Shown here one piece after another: positions 1-8,175 of a stretch of 64,000 nt of DNA. The stretch comes from Cryomorphaceae bacterium BACL29 MAG-121220-bin8. Its GTDB lineage: Bacteria; Bacteroidota; Bacteroidia; Flavobacteriales; Flavobacteriaceae. The stretch lies in contig CAJJCV010000006.1 in assembly GCA_905182765.1 (NCBI GenBank), positions 40,943-104,942 of the forward strand, given 5' to 3'. The notes below the pieces were generated by a model. That model was given only the letters and a program-made list of their open reading frames with translations. It searched no databases and was not told where the DNA came from. Position numbers and translations under genes: made by a program. Each line of letters opens with the position of its first letter. The first letter of the stretch is position 1.

Positions 1-75
1 AAATTCTTTTCGGTCTTGTGAATTTACTTTTATTAGGGAAAATAGTATAAGAATTAGTAGTGCTTTTTTTTTCAT
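1..75 (-). CDS. N-terminus of a secreted protein, truncated by the window edge
   Basis: This reading frame is too short for the ORF track. It starts with ATG (CAT on the plus strand at 73-75) and stays open for exactly 25 codons to the left edge. The translation MKKKALLILILFSLIKVNSQ, then DRKEF, has a lysine-rich n-region, a hydrophobic core and a likely cleavage after S-Q, typical of Bacteroidota type I signal peptides. It is divergent from the DUF1080 lipoprotein gene across 65 bases. The mature domain lies outside the window, so no function can be given. Confidence 0.65.
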   Translation of the reverse strand, partial: MKKKALLILILFSLIKVNSQDRKEF

Positions 76-140
76 TATTAAAAGTTTGATTAATTGTTTT
101 ACTATATTTAATATAAATTTACAATTTAATTTTAAATATA

Positions 141-839
141 ATGAAACACATAAAATATCCTATTTTAATCACATTTCTATTTATTTTTAATTCTTGTGCC
201 TCTCTATCTTTATTTTCACCTGAAACACATAATCATTATACTAATAGTAATGATAGTTTAAATAAAAATGAGCCAGTAGTAAATAAAGCAAATACTATAA
301 ATTTATTTAATGGCACTGATTTAAGTGGTTGGATTATTTATGGAACTGAAAAGTGGTATGTTGAGGACGGTTTGTTGATATGTGAAAGTGGACCAAATGC
401 TGAATACGGGTATCTAGGTACTGATGATTATTACAAGGATTTTGTTTTGAACCTTGAGTTTTTGCAAGAGGCTAATGGAAATAGTGGTGTTTTTTTTAGA
501 TCAACTATTGAAGGCACTAAAGTTAGTGGTTGGCAAGTTGAGGTAGCTCCACCAGGATCATTCACTGGAGGAATATACGAGTCATACGGTAGAGGTTGGC
601 TTGTAAAGCCTAGTTTTGGTAAAGATTCATCTTTGATTATGGGCGATTGGAATAAGCTTACTGTAAAAGTTCAAGATCAAACCGTTACTACTTGGTTAAA
701 TGGCAAAAAAATGATTTCTTATACTGATAAAAATATTGGTGAAGCTAATGGTAGAATTGCTTTACAAATTCATGATGGCGGTGGAATTAAGGTTAAGTGG
801 AGAAACATTAAACTTCACAAATTAGACAGTCAGATATAG
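141..839 (+). CDS. DUF1080 (3-keto-disaccharide hydrolase family) lipoprotein
   Basis: The protein has 232 residues. Residues 1-19 form a lipoprotein signal ending in the lipobox FNSC, so Cys19 should be lipidated and the protein membrane-anchored. A low-complexity linker follows to about residue 50. The rest is a DUF1080 concanavalin-like beta-sandwich, recognisable from LFNGTDLSGW near residue 54, GNSGVFFRS, and the closing GRIALQIHDGGG. Members of this family bind or cleave glycans, and some hydrolyse 3-keto-glycosides. The substrate here cannot be read from sequence. It is a single gene, convergent with anmK with 3 bases between stops. A weak promoter-like TTG...TAAATTTA lies at 94-121. 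Confidence 0.85.
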   Translation: MKHIKYPILITFLFIFNSCASLSLFSPETHNHYTNSNDSLNKNEPVVNKANTINLFNGTDLSGWIIYGTEKWYVEDGLLICESGPNAEYGYLGTDDYYKDFVLNLEFLQEANGNSGVFFRSTIEGTKVSGWQVEVAPPGSFTGGIYESYGRGWLVKPSFGKDSSLIMGDWNKLTVKVQDQTVTTWLNGKKMISYTDKNIGEANGRIALQIHDGGGIKVKWRNIKLHKLDSQI

Positions 840-842
840 ATA

Positions 843-1910
843 TTAACTTTTAAAAATTTTTCCAGAAGAATGGTCTCTAGAGGCGCCAGTAACATTTTTC
901 AAACAATTTATTTTATTGTCAAATCGAAGTAAACCCATATAAGCAAAAATTAAAGCTTCTTTATTATTAATAATTTCTTTTTCTGGTATAATAACTTCGC
1001 ATCTTAGCTTACTTTTCAATTTATTAATTATAGTTTTATTGTATGTTCCTCCTCCTGTAACTAATATTTTTTCGTTTTTTATATTTCCTTTAATTGAATT
1101 TTCAATCTGTTCTGTTATATGTTCGACAAATGTTTTTAATACATTATGATTATTAATTGAATATGAATCTATTAATGGTAATATGTTTTCGTTTACATAT
1201 TCAATTCCCAATGATTTTGGTCCCTTAAGTTTATAATAGTCTAAGGAATTCAATTTTTTCAATAAATTAACATTCACACTTCCTTTCTCAGAAAGTTTTC
1301 CATTTTCATCAAAAGGTTTACCTAGTTTTTTTGAATAATAATTTAGAACTGTATTGACAGGGCAAATATCAAAAGCCTTAATTGATTTATTTTTTTTTAT
1401 TGAAATATTACAAAAACCACCAAGGTTTAAGCAATACTTATATTCTTTAAAGAGGTTTAAATCTCCAATAGGTACTAAGGGAGCACCTTGCCCTCCAAGT
1501 TCTACATCTTGAGTTCTGAAGTCACATATTAAACTAGAGTTTATATTATTAAATATTATTTCACCATTTCCAATTTGTTTGGTTATACCTTTTTCTGGCT
1601 TATGAAAAACTGTGTGACCGTGAGAAGAGACTAAATTGACTTTTGGACCTCCTATTTCAAACATAAATTTATTAATATAATTACTAATTAGTTTTCCATA
1701 TTCATGATCTAAAATATTAAGATCCTTTTCGTCCAAATTTATAGCATTTGAAAGTCTATCTATCCAATTAGATGAATAATTGAAAGTTTCACTATTTAAG
1801 ATTTTAAACTTAGAATAATTATCGCTGTCAAATGACACTAAGCATAAGTCAAGCCCATCAAGTGAAGTCCCGCTCATAACACCAATAACGTTAATGGGTT
1901 TTAAATACAC
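843..1910 (-). CDS. anmK: Anhydro-N-acetylmuramic acid kinase
   Basis: AnmK phosphorylates and opens 1,6-anhydro-MurNAc to MurNAc-6-phosphate in cytoplasmic cell-wall recycling. The 355-residue protein starts in the family signature GVMSGTSLDGLD (residues 10-21), the phosphate-binding loop of this ASKHA-fold kinase. SSHGHTVFHKPEKG, FRTQDVELGGQGAPLVPIGD and LVTGGGTYN are the other expected blocks. The length suits Bacteroidota members. It lies 45 bases downstream of rpe on the same strand and could be co-transcribed with rpoD-rpe. A perfect AT-only inverted repeat sits in that gap and may weaken read-through. Confidence 0.95.
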   Translation of the reverse strand: MYLKPINVIGVMSGTSLDGLDLCLVSFDSDNYSKFKILNSETFNYSSNWIDRLSNAINLDEKDLNILDHEYGKLISNYINKFMFEIGGPKVNLVSSHGHTVFHKPEKGITKQIGNGEIIFNNINSSLICDFRTQDVELGGQGAPLVPIGDLNLFKEYKYCLNLGGFCNISIKKNKSIKAFDICPVNTVLNYYSKKLGKPFDENGKLSEKGSVNVNLLKKLNSLDYYKLKGPKSLGIEYVNENILPLIDSYSINNHNVLKTFVEHITEQIENSIKGNIKNEKILVTGGGTYNKTIINKLKSKLRCEVIIPEKEIINNKEALIFAYMGLLRFDNKINCLKNVTGASRDHSSGKIFKS

Positions 1911-1925
1911 ATTTTAAAATATGTT

Positions 1926-1960
1926 ATTAAATTAATTAAAAACTTTGTAATTAATTTAAT
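1926..1960. repeat. Perfect AT-only inverted repeat between rpe and anmK
   Basis: ATTAAATTAATTA (1926-1938) pairs perfectly with TAATTAATTTAAT (1948-1960) around the 9-base loop AAAACTTTG. The arm near rpe includes its stop codon. The stem contains no G or C and no clear T-tract follows it, so it is at best a weak terminator or mRNA-end structure. It may also be chance in an AT-rich gap. Confidence 0.5.
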
Positions 1961-2609
1961 TAATTAGAGAGGATAATTCAGAAATTGTTTCAGTGGGATT
2001 TTTAGATTTAAACACAAAACTTCCAGCAACTAGTGCGTTAGCTCCACAATCAATTAGTTTTTTTGCGTTTTCTGAATTAACACCGCCGTCTATTTCAATG
2101 ATTGCTTTAGAACTTTGTTCTTTGATCAATGATTTAAGTTCCTCAATTTTAGAGTATGTACCTTCAATAAACGACTGACCACCAAATCCAGGATTAACAC
2201 TCATAATACACACTAAATCAAGTTCCTTAATAATTGATTTTAATGATGAGATTGGAGTGTGAGGGTTTATAGCTACACCAGCTTTCATTTTTAAATCTTT
2301 GACTCTCTGAACAGTTCTGTGTAGATGAGTGCAAGCTTCGTAATGAACAGTTAGGATATCTGCACCAAGTTCAGCAAAGCTTTCTAAATAATTGTCAGGG
2401 TTGACAATCATTAAATGAACATCTAAAGTTTTTTTTGCATTTTTTTTTAAAACTTTCATTATTGGAGTTCCAAAAGAAATATTTGGCACAAAAACTCCAT
2501 CCATTACGTCAATATGAAACCAGTTAGCTTCACTTTTATTTACCATTTCAATTTCACTATTTAGATTTCCAAAATCACAAGCAAGCATTGATGGAGCAAT
2601 TATATTCAT
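1956..2609 (-). CDS. rpe: Ribulose-phosphate 3-epimerase
   Basis: The enzyme interconverts D-ribulose-5-phosphate and D-xylulose-5-phosphate in the pentose phosphate pathway. The 217 residues form a TIM barrel. Visible are the N-terminal APSMLACDFGNL, the metal and catalytic segment HIDVMDGVFVPNISFG, DVHLMI, MSVNPGFGGQSF and EIDGGVN with the second catalytic Asp. Length and motif order are normal. Its ATG follows the rpoD stop by two bases, so the genes are almost certainly co-transcribed and may be translationally linked. Confidence 0.97.
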   Translation of the reverse strand: MNIIAPSMLACDFGNLNSEIEMVNKSEANWFHIDVMDGVFVPNISFGTPIMKVLKKNAKKTLDVHLMIVNPDNYLESFAELGADILTVHYEACTHLHRTVQRVKDLKMKAGVAINPHTPISSLKSIIKELDLVCIMSVNPGFGGQSFIEGTYSKIEELKSLIKEQSSKAIIEIDGGVNSENAKKLIDCGANALVAGSFVFKSKNPTETISELSSLIN

Positions 2610-2611
2610 TA

Positions 2612-3475
2612 TTAACCTAAATAAGTTTTTAATATCCTGCTTCTTGAAGTGTGTTTAAGTCTTCTGATGGCCTTTTCTTTAATCTGTCTTACTCTTTCTC
2701 TAGTAAGATCGAATGTTTCTCCAATTTCTTCTAAAGTCATAGCGTGTTTCTCACCTAAACCAAAATATAATCTAACTACGTCAGCTTCTCTAGGAGTAAG
2801 TGTTTCAAGAGCTCTCTCAATTTCAGTTCTTAGAGATTCATGTAATAAATTTCTGTCAGGATTTGGTGATTCACCACTACGAAGAACGTCATAAAGATTT
2901 GAATCTTCTCCTTCAACTAATGGTGCATCCATAGATACGTGTCTTCCAGAGTTTTTCATAGATTCTTTAACGTCAGAAACTGTCATGTCTAACTCTTTAG
3001 CAATTTCTTCTGCTGAAGGAACTCTTTCATTAGCCTGTTCCAAAAAAGCATACATTTTATTAATTTTATTAATAGAACCAATTTTATTTAAAGGAAGTCT
3101 AACTATTCTTGATTGTTCTGCTAAAGCTTGTAATATTGATTGCCTAATCCACCAAACTGCGTACGAGATAAATTTAAATCCTCTTGTTTCATCAAATCTT
3201 TTAGCAGCCTTAATTAAACCTAAATTTCCTTCATTTATTAGATCGGGAAGAGTCAGTCCCTGATTTTGATATTGCTTTGCTACTGAAACAACAAATCTTA
3301 AATTTGCTTTTGTAAGTTTGTCTAATGCATTTGCATCTCCTGCTCTAATTTTTTGAGCTAATTCAACCTCTTCTTCAGCGGTAATTAAGTCGACCTTTCC
3401 TATTTCTTGTAAGTATTTATCTAAGGATGCAGTTTCTCTATTGGTTACCTGTTTGGTTATTTTTAATTGTCTCAT
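2612..3475 (-). CDS. rpoD: Primary sigma factor RpoD/SigA (short Bacteroidota type)
   Basis: This is the housekeeping sigma-70 factor directing RNA polymerase to the TAnnTTTG promoters seen in this window. It has 287 residues and lacks region 1.1, as usual for Bacteroidota. Region 1.2 spans about residues 15-45 ([20 protein letters not shown]). Region 2 spans about 55-125, including [13 protein letters not shown] and the -10 recognition helix around [20 protein letters not shown]. Region 3 follows, and region 4 covers about 225-282 with the helix-turn-helix [19 protein letters not shown]. It heads the rpoD-rpe(-anmK) unit. Upstream, on the coding strand, the near-consensus box TATATTTT lies at 3503-3510. 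Confidence 0.96.
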   Translation of the reverse strand: MRQLKITKQVTNRETASLDKYLQEIGKVDLITAEEEVELAQKIRAGDANALDKLTKANLRFVVSVAKQYQNQGLTLPDLINEGNLGLIKAAKRFDETRGFKFISYAVWWIRQSILQALAEQSRIVRLPLNKIGSINKINKMYAFLEQANERVPSAEEIAKELDMTVSDVKESMKNSGRHVSMDAPLVEGEDSNLYDVLRSGESPNPDRNLLHESLRTEIERALETLTPREADVVRLYFGLGEKHAMTLEEIGETFDLTRERVRQIKEKAIRRLKHTSRSRILKTYLG

Positions 3476-3539
3476 TGTGATGTATTAGACTTATTATACG
3501 TTAAAATATATAAAAAGGTTACAGTAATTATAAATTCAA

Positions 3540-5750
3540 TTATCTATTGCCTCTATTATTATTTCTATTATCTCTCCCTCTGTTGTCTGTTCGAGGAGCC
3601 CTAGGTGGTCTTTCAACGTAACCTTCAGGCTTTTCCAATAAAGCTTTTCTTGAAACTTTTTCTTTTCTTGTTCTTGGATCTGTTCCAAAGTACTTAACTT
3701 CTAATTCATCTCCAAGTTTAAGAACGTCACTAACATTATCTGTTCTTTCCCAAGCAATTTCACTTACGTGTAATAAAACTTCATTTCCTGGAGCATCCAG
3801 ATATTCAACTACAGCTCCAAAATCTAACATTTTTATTACTTTAACTTTATAATTATCCCCTTTTACTGGTTTAAATAAAAGTGACTCTATTTTAGTTAGA
3901 ACAGAATCAATTCCTTCTTGATCAGTTCCAAGTATTTCTACAATTCCTTCTTCAGTTACAGGATCTTCATTTATAACGATTGTACAACCAGTTGTTTTTT
4001 GTAACTCTTGAATTACTTTACCACCTGGTCCTATAAATGGTCCTATAAATTCATTAGGAATTCTACTAGTAACCATTTTTGGAGAATGTGATTTAACATC
4101 TGCATTTGGTCTTTCTATAGTTTCAGTTATTTTATTTAAAATATGAAGTCTTCCATCTCTTGCTTGTTTTAATGCATTAACTAAGATTTCATATGATAAT
4201 CCTTTAATTTTAATGTCCATTTGGCAAGCAGTTATTCCTTCAGAAGTTCCAGTAACTTTAAAGTCCATGTCTCCTAAATGGTCTTCATCACCTAAAATAT
4301 CACTTAAAACTGCATACCTATCTCCATCTGAAATTAGTCCCATTGCAATTCCGGAAACAGGTCTAGTTATTTGAACTCCTGCATCCATAAGTGCCATAGT
4401 TCCTGAACAAACTGTTGCCATTGAAGATGAACCGTTAGACTCAAGCACTTCACTTACTACTCTCACAGTGTAAGGACAATCATCTGGAATCATTCCCTTT
4501 AATCCTCTTTGAGCTAAGTTACCATGTCCAACTTCTCTTCTTGATGTTCCTCTAAGAGGTCTTGCCTCTCCAGTACAAAATGGTGGGAAGTTATAATGAA
4601 GATAAAAATTTTCTTCACCTTCAAAAGAAGGCATGTCAATTTTGTTAGCATCTCTGGATGTTCCAAGAGTAACTGTAGCTAGAGCTTGAGTTTCTCCTCT
4701 TGTAAAAATAGCAGATCCATGAGTAGACGGTAAGTAATCTACCTCACACCATATATCTCTTATTTCATCAGTTTTTCTTCCATCAAGTCTTACACCTTCG
4801 CTTAATGTAAGCTCTCTAATAGCTTCTTTTTGAGACTTATTAAAGTATTCTCCAATTAGTTTTCCGTGCTCTTCAATTTCCTCCTCATTAAAAGATGATT
4901 TAATTTCCTCTTTTAAATTTGAAAAAGCTAAACTACGTTCAGCTTTAGAAGTTCCTTTTTTAGCTATAGCATAACATTTATCATATGAAGCGTCGTGAAT
5001 TACTTTTGCTAATTCCTCATTTTTACTACTAGTTTCATATTCTCTTACTTGCTTTCTTCCAACTGCATCTGCTAATCTCTCTTGTGCCTTAATTTGAATT
5101 TTTATTGATTCATGGGCGAATTTGATTGCTTCAGCCATTTCCTCTTCACTACACTCATCCATTTCTCCTTCAACCATCATTACTGAATCAGCTGAAGCAC
5201 CAACCATCATTTCAATATCAGCATTAGCTAATTGAGCTCTGCTTGGGTTGATAACAAATTTACCATCAATTCTTGCTACACGAGCTTCTGATATTGCACA
5301 TTCAAAAGGGAAATCACTTAATTGGATAGCAGCAGAGGCTGCAAGTCCTGCAAGAGCATCAGGCATTACATCTTCATCATGAGACATTAATTGTATCATA
5401 ACCTGAACCTCAGAATGATAATCTTTTGGGAATAAAGGACGTAATACCCTGTCTACTAATCTCATAGTTAACACTTCGCCATCACTCGGTCTAGCTTCTC
5501 TTTTAAAAAAACCTCCTGGATATCTTCCCGCAGCAGCAAATTTTTCTCTATAATCTACAGTAAGAGGAAGGAAATTAACATTGCTTGCTTCGTAGTTAGA
5601 AACTACAGTACATAAAAGCATTGCTTTCCCCATTTGAACAACTACTGAACCGTGTGCTTGTTTAGCAAGTTTACCGGTTTCTATAGTTATTACTCTTCCA
5701 TCTCCTAAATCGATGGATTCATTATAAGTTTTGATTTTCATATTTTTCAT
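3540..5750 (-). CDS. pnp: Polynucleotide phosphorylase
   Basis: PNPase is the 3'-to-5' phosphorolytic exoribonuclease of RNA turnover. The 736 residues contain two RNase PH domains (about 10-145 and 320-545) joined by the helical domain. A KH domain follows with its GPGGK loop near residue 580, then an S1 domain (about 620-690, including [21 protein letters not shown]). An Arg/Gly/Asn-rich tail ([15 protein letters not shown]) may add non-specific RNA binding. The ORF starts [15 protein letters not shown], and the second Met (M4) is an equally plausible start. It follows rpsO by 58 bases, the classic rpsO-pnp arrangement. Confidence 0.97.
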   Translation of the reverse strand: MKNMKIKTYNESIDLGDGRVITIETGKLAKQAHGSVVVQMGKAMLLCTVVSNYEASNVNFLPLTVDYREKFAAAGRYPGGFFKREARPSDGEVLTMRLVDRVLRPLFPKDYHSEVQVMIQLMSHDEDVMPDALAGLAASAAIQLSDFPFECAISEARVARIDGKFVINPSRAQLANADIEMMVGASADSVMMVEGEMDECSEEEMAEAIKFAHESIKIQIKAQERLADAVGRKQVREYETSSKNEELAKVIHDASYDKCYAIAKKGTSKAERSLAFSNLKEEIKSSFNEEEIEEHGKLIGEYFNKSQKEAIRELTLSEGVRLDGRKTDEIRDIWCEVDYLPSTHGSAIFTRGETQALATVTLGTSRDANKIDMPSFEGEENFYLHYNFPPFCTGEARPLRGTSRREVGHGNLAQRGLKGMIPDDCPYTVRVVSEVLESNGSSSMATVCSGTMALMDAGVQITRPVSGIAMGLISDGDRYAVLSDILGDEDHLGDMDFKVTGTSEGITACQMDIKIKGLSYEILVNALKQARDGRLHILNKITETIERPNADVKSHSPKMVTSRIPNEFIGPFIGPGGKVIQELQKTTGCTIVINEDPVTEEGIVEILGTDQEGIDSVLTKIESLLFKPVKGDNYKVKVIKMLDFGAVVEYLDAPGNEVLLHVSEIAWERTDNVSDVLKLGDELEVKYFGTDPRTRKEKVSRKALLEKPEGYVERPPRAPRTDNRGRDNRNNNRGNR

Positions 5751-5808
5751 TAAATTAATTAAGTTGTGTTGTGTCTTAAGTAGAATACCAATGAAAAACT
5801 ATGTAAAA

Positions 5809-6078
5809 CTATTTACGTAAGTTTAATTTCTTGATTATCTCACGGTATCTATTAATGTCTTTTTTCTTTAGATAACTCAACAAACTCTTTCTTTTACCAA
5901 CCATCATCACTAAAGATCTTTCTGTATTAAAATCTTTTCTGTTGTTTTTAAGATGTTCAGTTAAGTGATTTATTCGTTTTGTGAATAATGCAATTTGACC
6001 TTCCGCCGAACCAGTATCAGATTCTGATTTTCCGTGTTCTTTGAAAATTTCTTTTTTGTTTTCTTTTGTTAAATACAT
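5809..6078 (-). CDS. rpsO: 30S ribosomal protein S15
   Basis: S15 binds the central domain of 16S rRNA early in 30S assembly. The 89-residue length matches the family. The conserved block [22 protein letters not shown] is present, followed by [27 protein letters not shown] at the C-terminus. It is the first gene before pnp and is preceded by a TAnnTTTG promoter box at 6134-6141, giving a leader of roughly 50 bases where S15 autoregulation could act. I did not identify a specific fold there. Confidence 0.97.
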   Translation of the reverse strand: MYLTKENKKEIFKEHGKSESDTGSAEGQIALFTKRINHLTEHLKNNRKDFNTERSLVMMVGKRKSLLSYLKKKDINRYREIIKKLNLRK

Positions 6079-6133
6079 GCCAATATTGTTATAAATGATT
6101 CTTATGTAGCAAATTAATTTTTAATAAGCGCGG

Positions 6134-6141
6134 CAAATATA
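6134..6141 (-). promoter_or_regulatory. Bacteroidota -7 promoter box for rpsO-pnp
   Basis: On the minus strand the sequence reads TATATTTG followed by CCGCGC, an exact match to TAnnTTTG, 55 bases before the rpsO ATG. No clear -33 TTTG was seen. Confidence 0.6.
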
Positions 6142-6167
6142 AGATTAAATTTGGTAAATATGTAATT

Positions 6168-7025
6168 TTAAATAGACCTTAATGGTCTATTGAGGATCAA
6201 ATCAAAATAAAGATTAATTTTTTTCTTGAGTTCAGTTCTAGAACTTATAAAATCTAAAAATCCATGTTCTAATAAAAATTCAGAAGTTTGAAAACCCTCT
6301 GGCAAGTCTTTTCCTGTGGTATCTTTAACAACTCTTGGCCCAGCAAAAGCTATTAATGCTCCAGGTTCAGAAATATTAATATCTCCAAGCATTGCAAAAG
6401 ATGCTGTTGTACCACCAGTTGTTGGATCAGTACAAAGAGATACATATGGCAATTTATTATTAGCTAGCTGAGCTAGTTTTGCAGATGTTTTAGCCATTTG
6501 CATTAAAGAAATGGCTCCCTCCATCATTCTAGCTCCTCCAGATTTTGAAATTATAATTAAAGGAAGATTCTTTTTAATTGCAGTGTCAACAGCTCTACTA
6601 ATTTTTTCACCTACAACTGAACCCATAGATCCACCAATAAATTTAAAATCCATACATGCTATTACAACATTTTCACCATATGATTTTCCTACAGCAACTT
6701 TTACAGCATCATTCAATCCTGTTTTTTTTCTTGCAACCTTTACTCTTTCATTATAAGATTTTTTATCTATGAATTTTAAAGGATCTTTAGATTTAATATT
6801 TTGATCTATTTCCTTAAACTTATCATCAAATAAAATATTGAAATATTCTTGGCTACCAATTCTTATGTGAAACCCGTCTTCTGGTGAGACAAAAGAGTTA
6901 TTTTCTAATTCTTCAGTATCAATAATTTTTCCAGTAGGTGTTTTATGCCATAAACCCTCAGGTGTATCCTTTTTTTCTTTTGTGGAAGTATGTATTCCTT
7001 TTGTTTTTCTTTTAAACCAAGCCAT
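6168..7025 (-). CDS. accD: Acetyl-CoA carboxylase carboxyltransferase subunit beta
   Basis: AccD is the beta half of the carboxyltransferase that moves CO2 from biotin-BCCP to acetyl-CoA, the first step of fatty acid synthesis. The 285 residues end in a crotonase-like core with [37 protein letters not shown] and [14 protein letters not shown]. The N-terminal zinc ribbon of classical AccD (two CxxC pairs) is altered. The equivalent positions read [10 protein letters not shown] and [12 protein letters not shown], with no cysteine left. I believe other flavobacteria share this, so it is probably a lineage trait. It has its own upstream promoter box and lies downstream of fbaA on the same strand. 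Confidence 0.95.
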   Translation of the reverse strand: MAWFKRKTKGIHTSTKEKKDTPEGLWHKTPTGKIIDTEELENNSFVSPEDGFHIRIGSQEYFNILFDDKFKEIDQNIKSKDPLKFIDKKSYNERVKVARKKTGLNDAVKVAVGKSYGENVVIACMDFKFIGGSMGSVVGEKISRAVDTAIKKNLPLIIISKSGGARMMEGAISLMQMAKTSAKLAQLANNKLPYVSLCTDPTTGGTTASFAMLGDINISEPGALIAFAGPRVVKDTTGKDLPEGFQTSEFLLEHGFLDFISSRTELKKKINLYFDLILNRPLRSI

Positions 7026-7041
7026 ATAAAGGATGTTTTTT

Positions 7042-7049
7042 CAAATATA
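7042..7049 (-). promoter_or_regulatory. -7 promoter box for accD
   Basis: TATATTTG on the minus strand, 16 bases before the accD ATG. An upstream TTTG lies 17 bases before the box, at a usable -33 distance. The whole element fits between the fbaA stop and accD, so accD can be transcribed apart from fbaA. Confidence 0.6.
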
Positions 7050-7060
7050 CTAAACCAAAT

Positions 7061-8131
7061 TTAGTTCAAAGTATTTACGTTATTTAGATCTTCAAACGCT
7101 TGAGTAAGTCTAGAAATAAAACTTTCTTCTGCTTTTCTTAACCAAGCTCTTGGATCATAATATTTTTTATTAGGAATATCAATGCCTTCAGAATTTCCTA
7201 TTTGAGATTTCAAGTAATCTTTATTTGTATTAAAATAATCTCTGATACCGCACATAAATGCATATTGCATATCAGTATCTATATTCATTTTAATTGCTCC
7301 GTAATCTATTGCTTCTCTAATTTCTTCGACAGATGAGCCTGATCCACCGTGAAATACAAAATTTATACTATTATGCTCTAAATTGTATTTTTTAGAAATA
7401 TAATCTTGAGAATTTTTTAAAATTTTTGGGGTCAGTTTTACATTTCCAGGTTTGTAAACTCCGTGAACATTTCCAAATGCAGCAGCAATCGTAAATTTAT
7501 CACTTATTTTAGATAATTCTTCATATGCATATGCAACTTCTTCAGGTTGAGTATAAAGTTTTGAGTCATCTACGTCAGTGTTATCTACTCCATCTTCTTC
7601 ACCACCTGTAATACCTAATTCTATTTCTAAAGTCATTCCTATTTTACTCATTCTCTTTAAATATTCTTTACAAATAGAAATATTTTCTTCAATTGGTTCT
7701 TCAGAAAGATCTATCATATGAGAACTAAATAGAGATTTCCCTGTTTTCTCAAAGTGTTCTTCACTTGCTAAAAGTAATCCATCAATCCAAGGTAAAAGTT
7801 TTTTTGCTGCATGATCTGTATGTAAAATTACCGGAACATTGTACGCTTCGGAAAGTTCGTGAACATGTTTTGCACCAGCTATAGCACCTTTAATTGCAGC
7901 ATTTTGATTTTCGTTTGATAGTCCTTTCCCTGCGTTAAAAATAGCTCCTCCATTTGAAAACTGTATAATCACTGGAGCATTTAATTTTGAGGCTGTTTCT
8001 AAAACTCCATTAATTGAATTAGATCCTATTACATTTACTGCAGGAAGCGCAAATTTTTTCGCTTTTGCTAGATTAAAAATTTCTTGAACTTCGTCCCCCG
8101 TAGCAACACCACCTTTGATTTTATTATTCAT
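7061..8131 (-). CDS. fbaA: Class II fructose-bisphosphate aldolase
   Basis: The zinc-dependent aldolase cleaves fructose-1,6-bisphosphate to DHAP and glyceraldehyde-3-phosphate, and works in reverse for gluconeogenesis. The 356-residue length matches the FbaA/Fba1 (class IIa) group. Zinc and substrate motifs are in order: VILHTDHAAKKLLPWIDGL (catalytic Asp and zinc His), LEIELGITGGEEDGVDN, AAFGNVHGVYKPGNVKL (zinc His) and FHGGSGSS (phosphate loop). Upstream on the coding strand, TATTTTAG is a near match to the -7 box. Confidence 0.97.
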   Translation of the reverse strand: MNNKIKGGVATGDEVQEIFNLAKAKKFALPAVNVIGSNSINGVLETASKLNAPVIIQFSNGGAIFNAGKGLSNENQNAAIKGAIAGAKHVHELSEAYNVPVILHTDHAAKKLLPWIDGLLLASEEHFEKTGKSLFSSHMIDLSEEPIEENISICKEYLKRMSKIGMTLEIELGITGGEEDGVDNTDVDDSKLYTQPEEVAYAYEELSKISDKFTIAAAFGNVHGVYKPGNVKLTPKILKNSQDYISKKYNLEHNSINFVFHGGSGSSVEEIREAIDYGAIKMNIDTDMQYAFMCGIRDYFNTNKDYLKSQIGNSEGIDIPNKKYYDPRAWLRKAEESFISRLTQAFEDLNNVNTLN

Positions 8132-8175
8132 TTTGAGTTTTTGTTAGGGCGCTAAAATAAAAAGAATTATTGATC

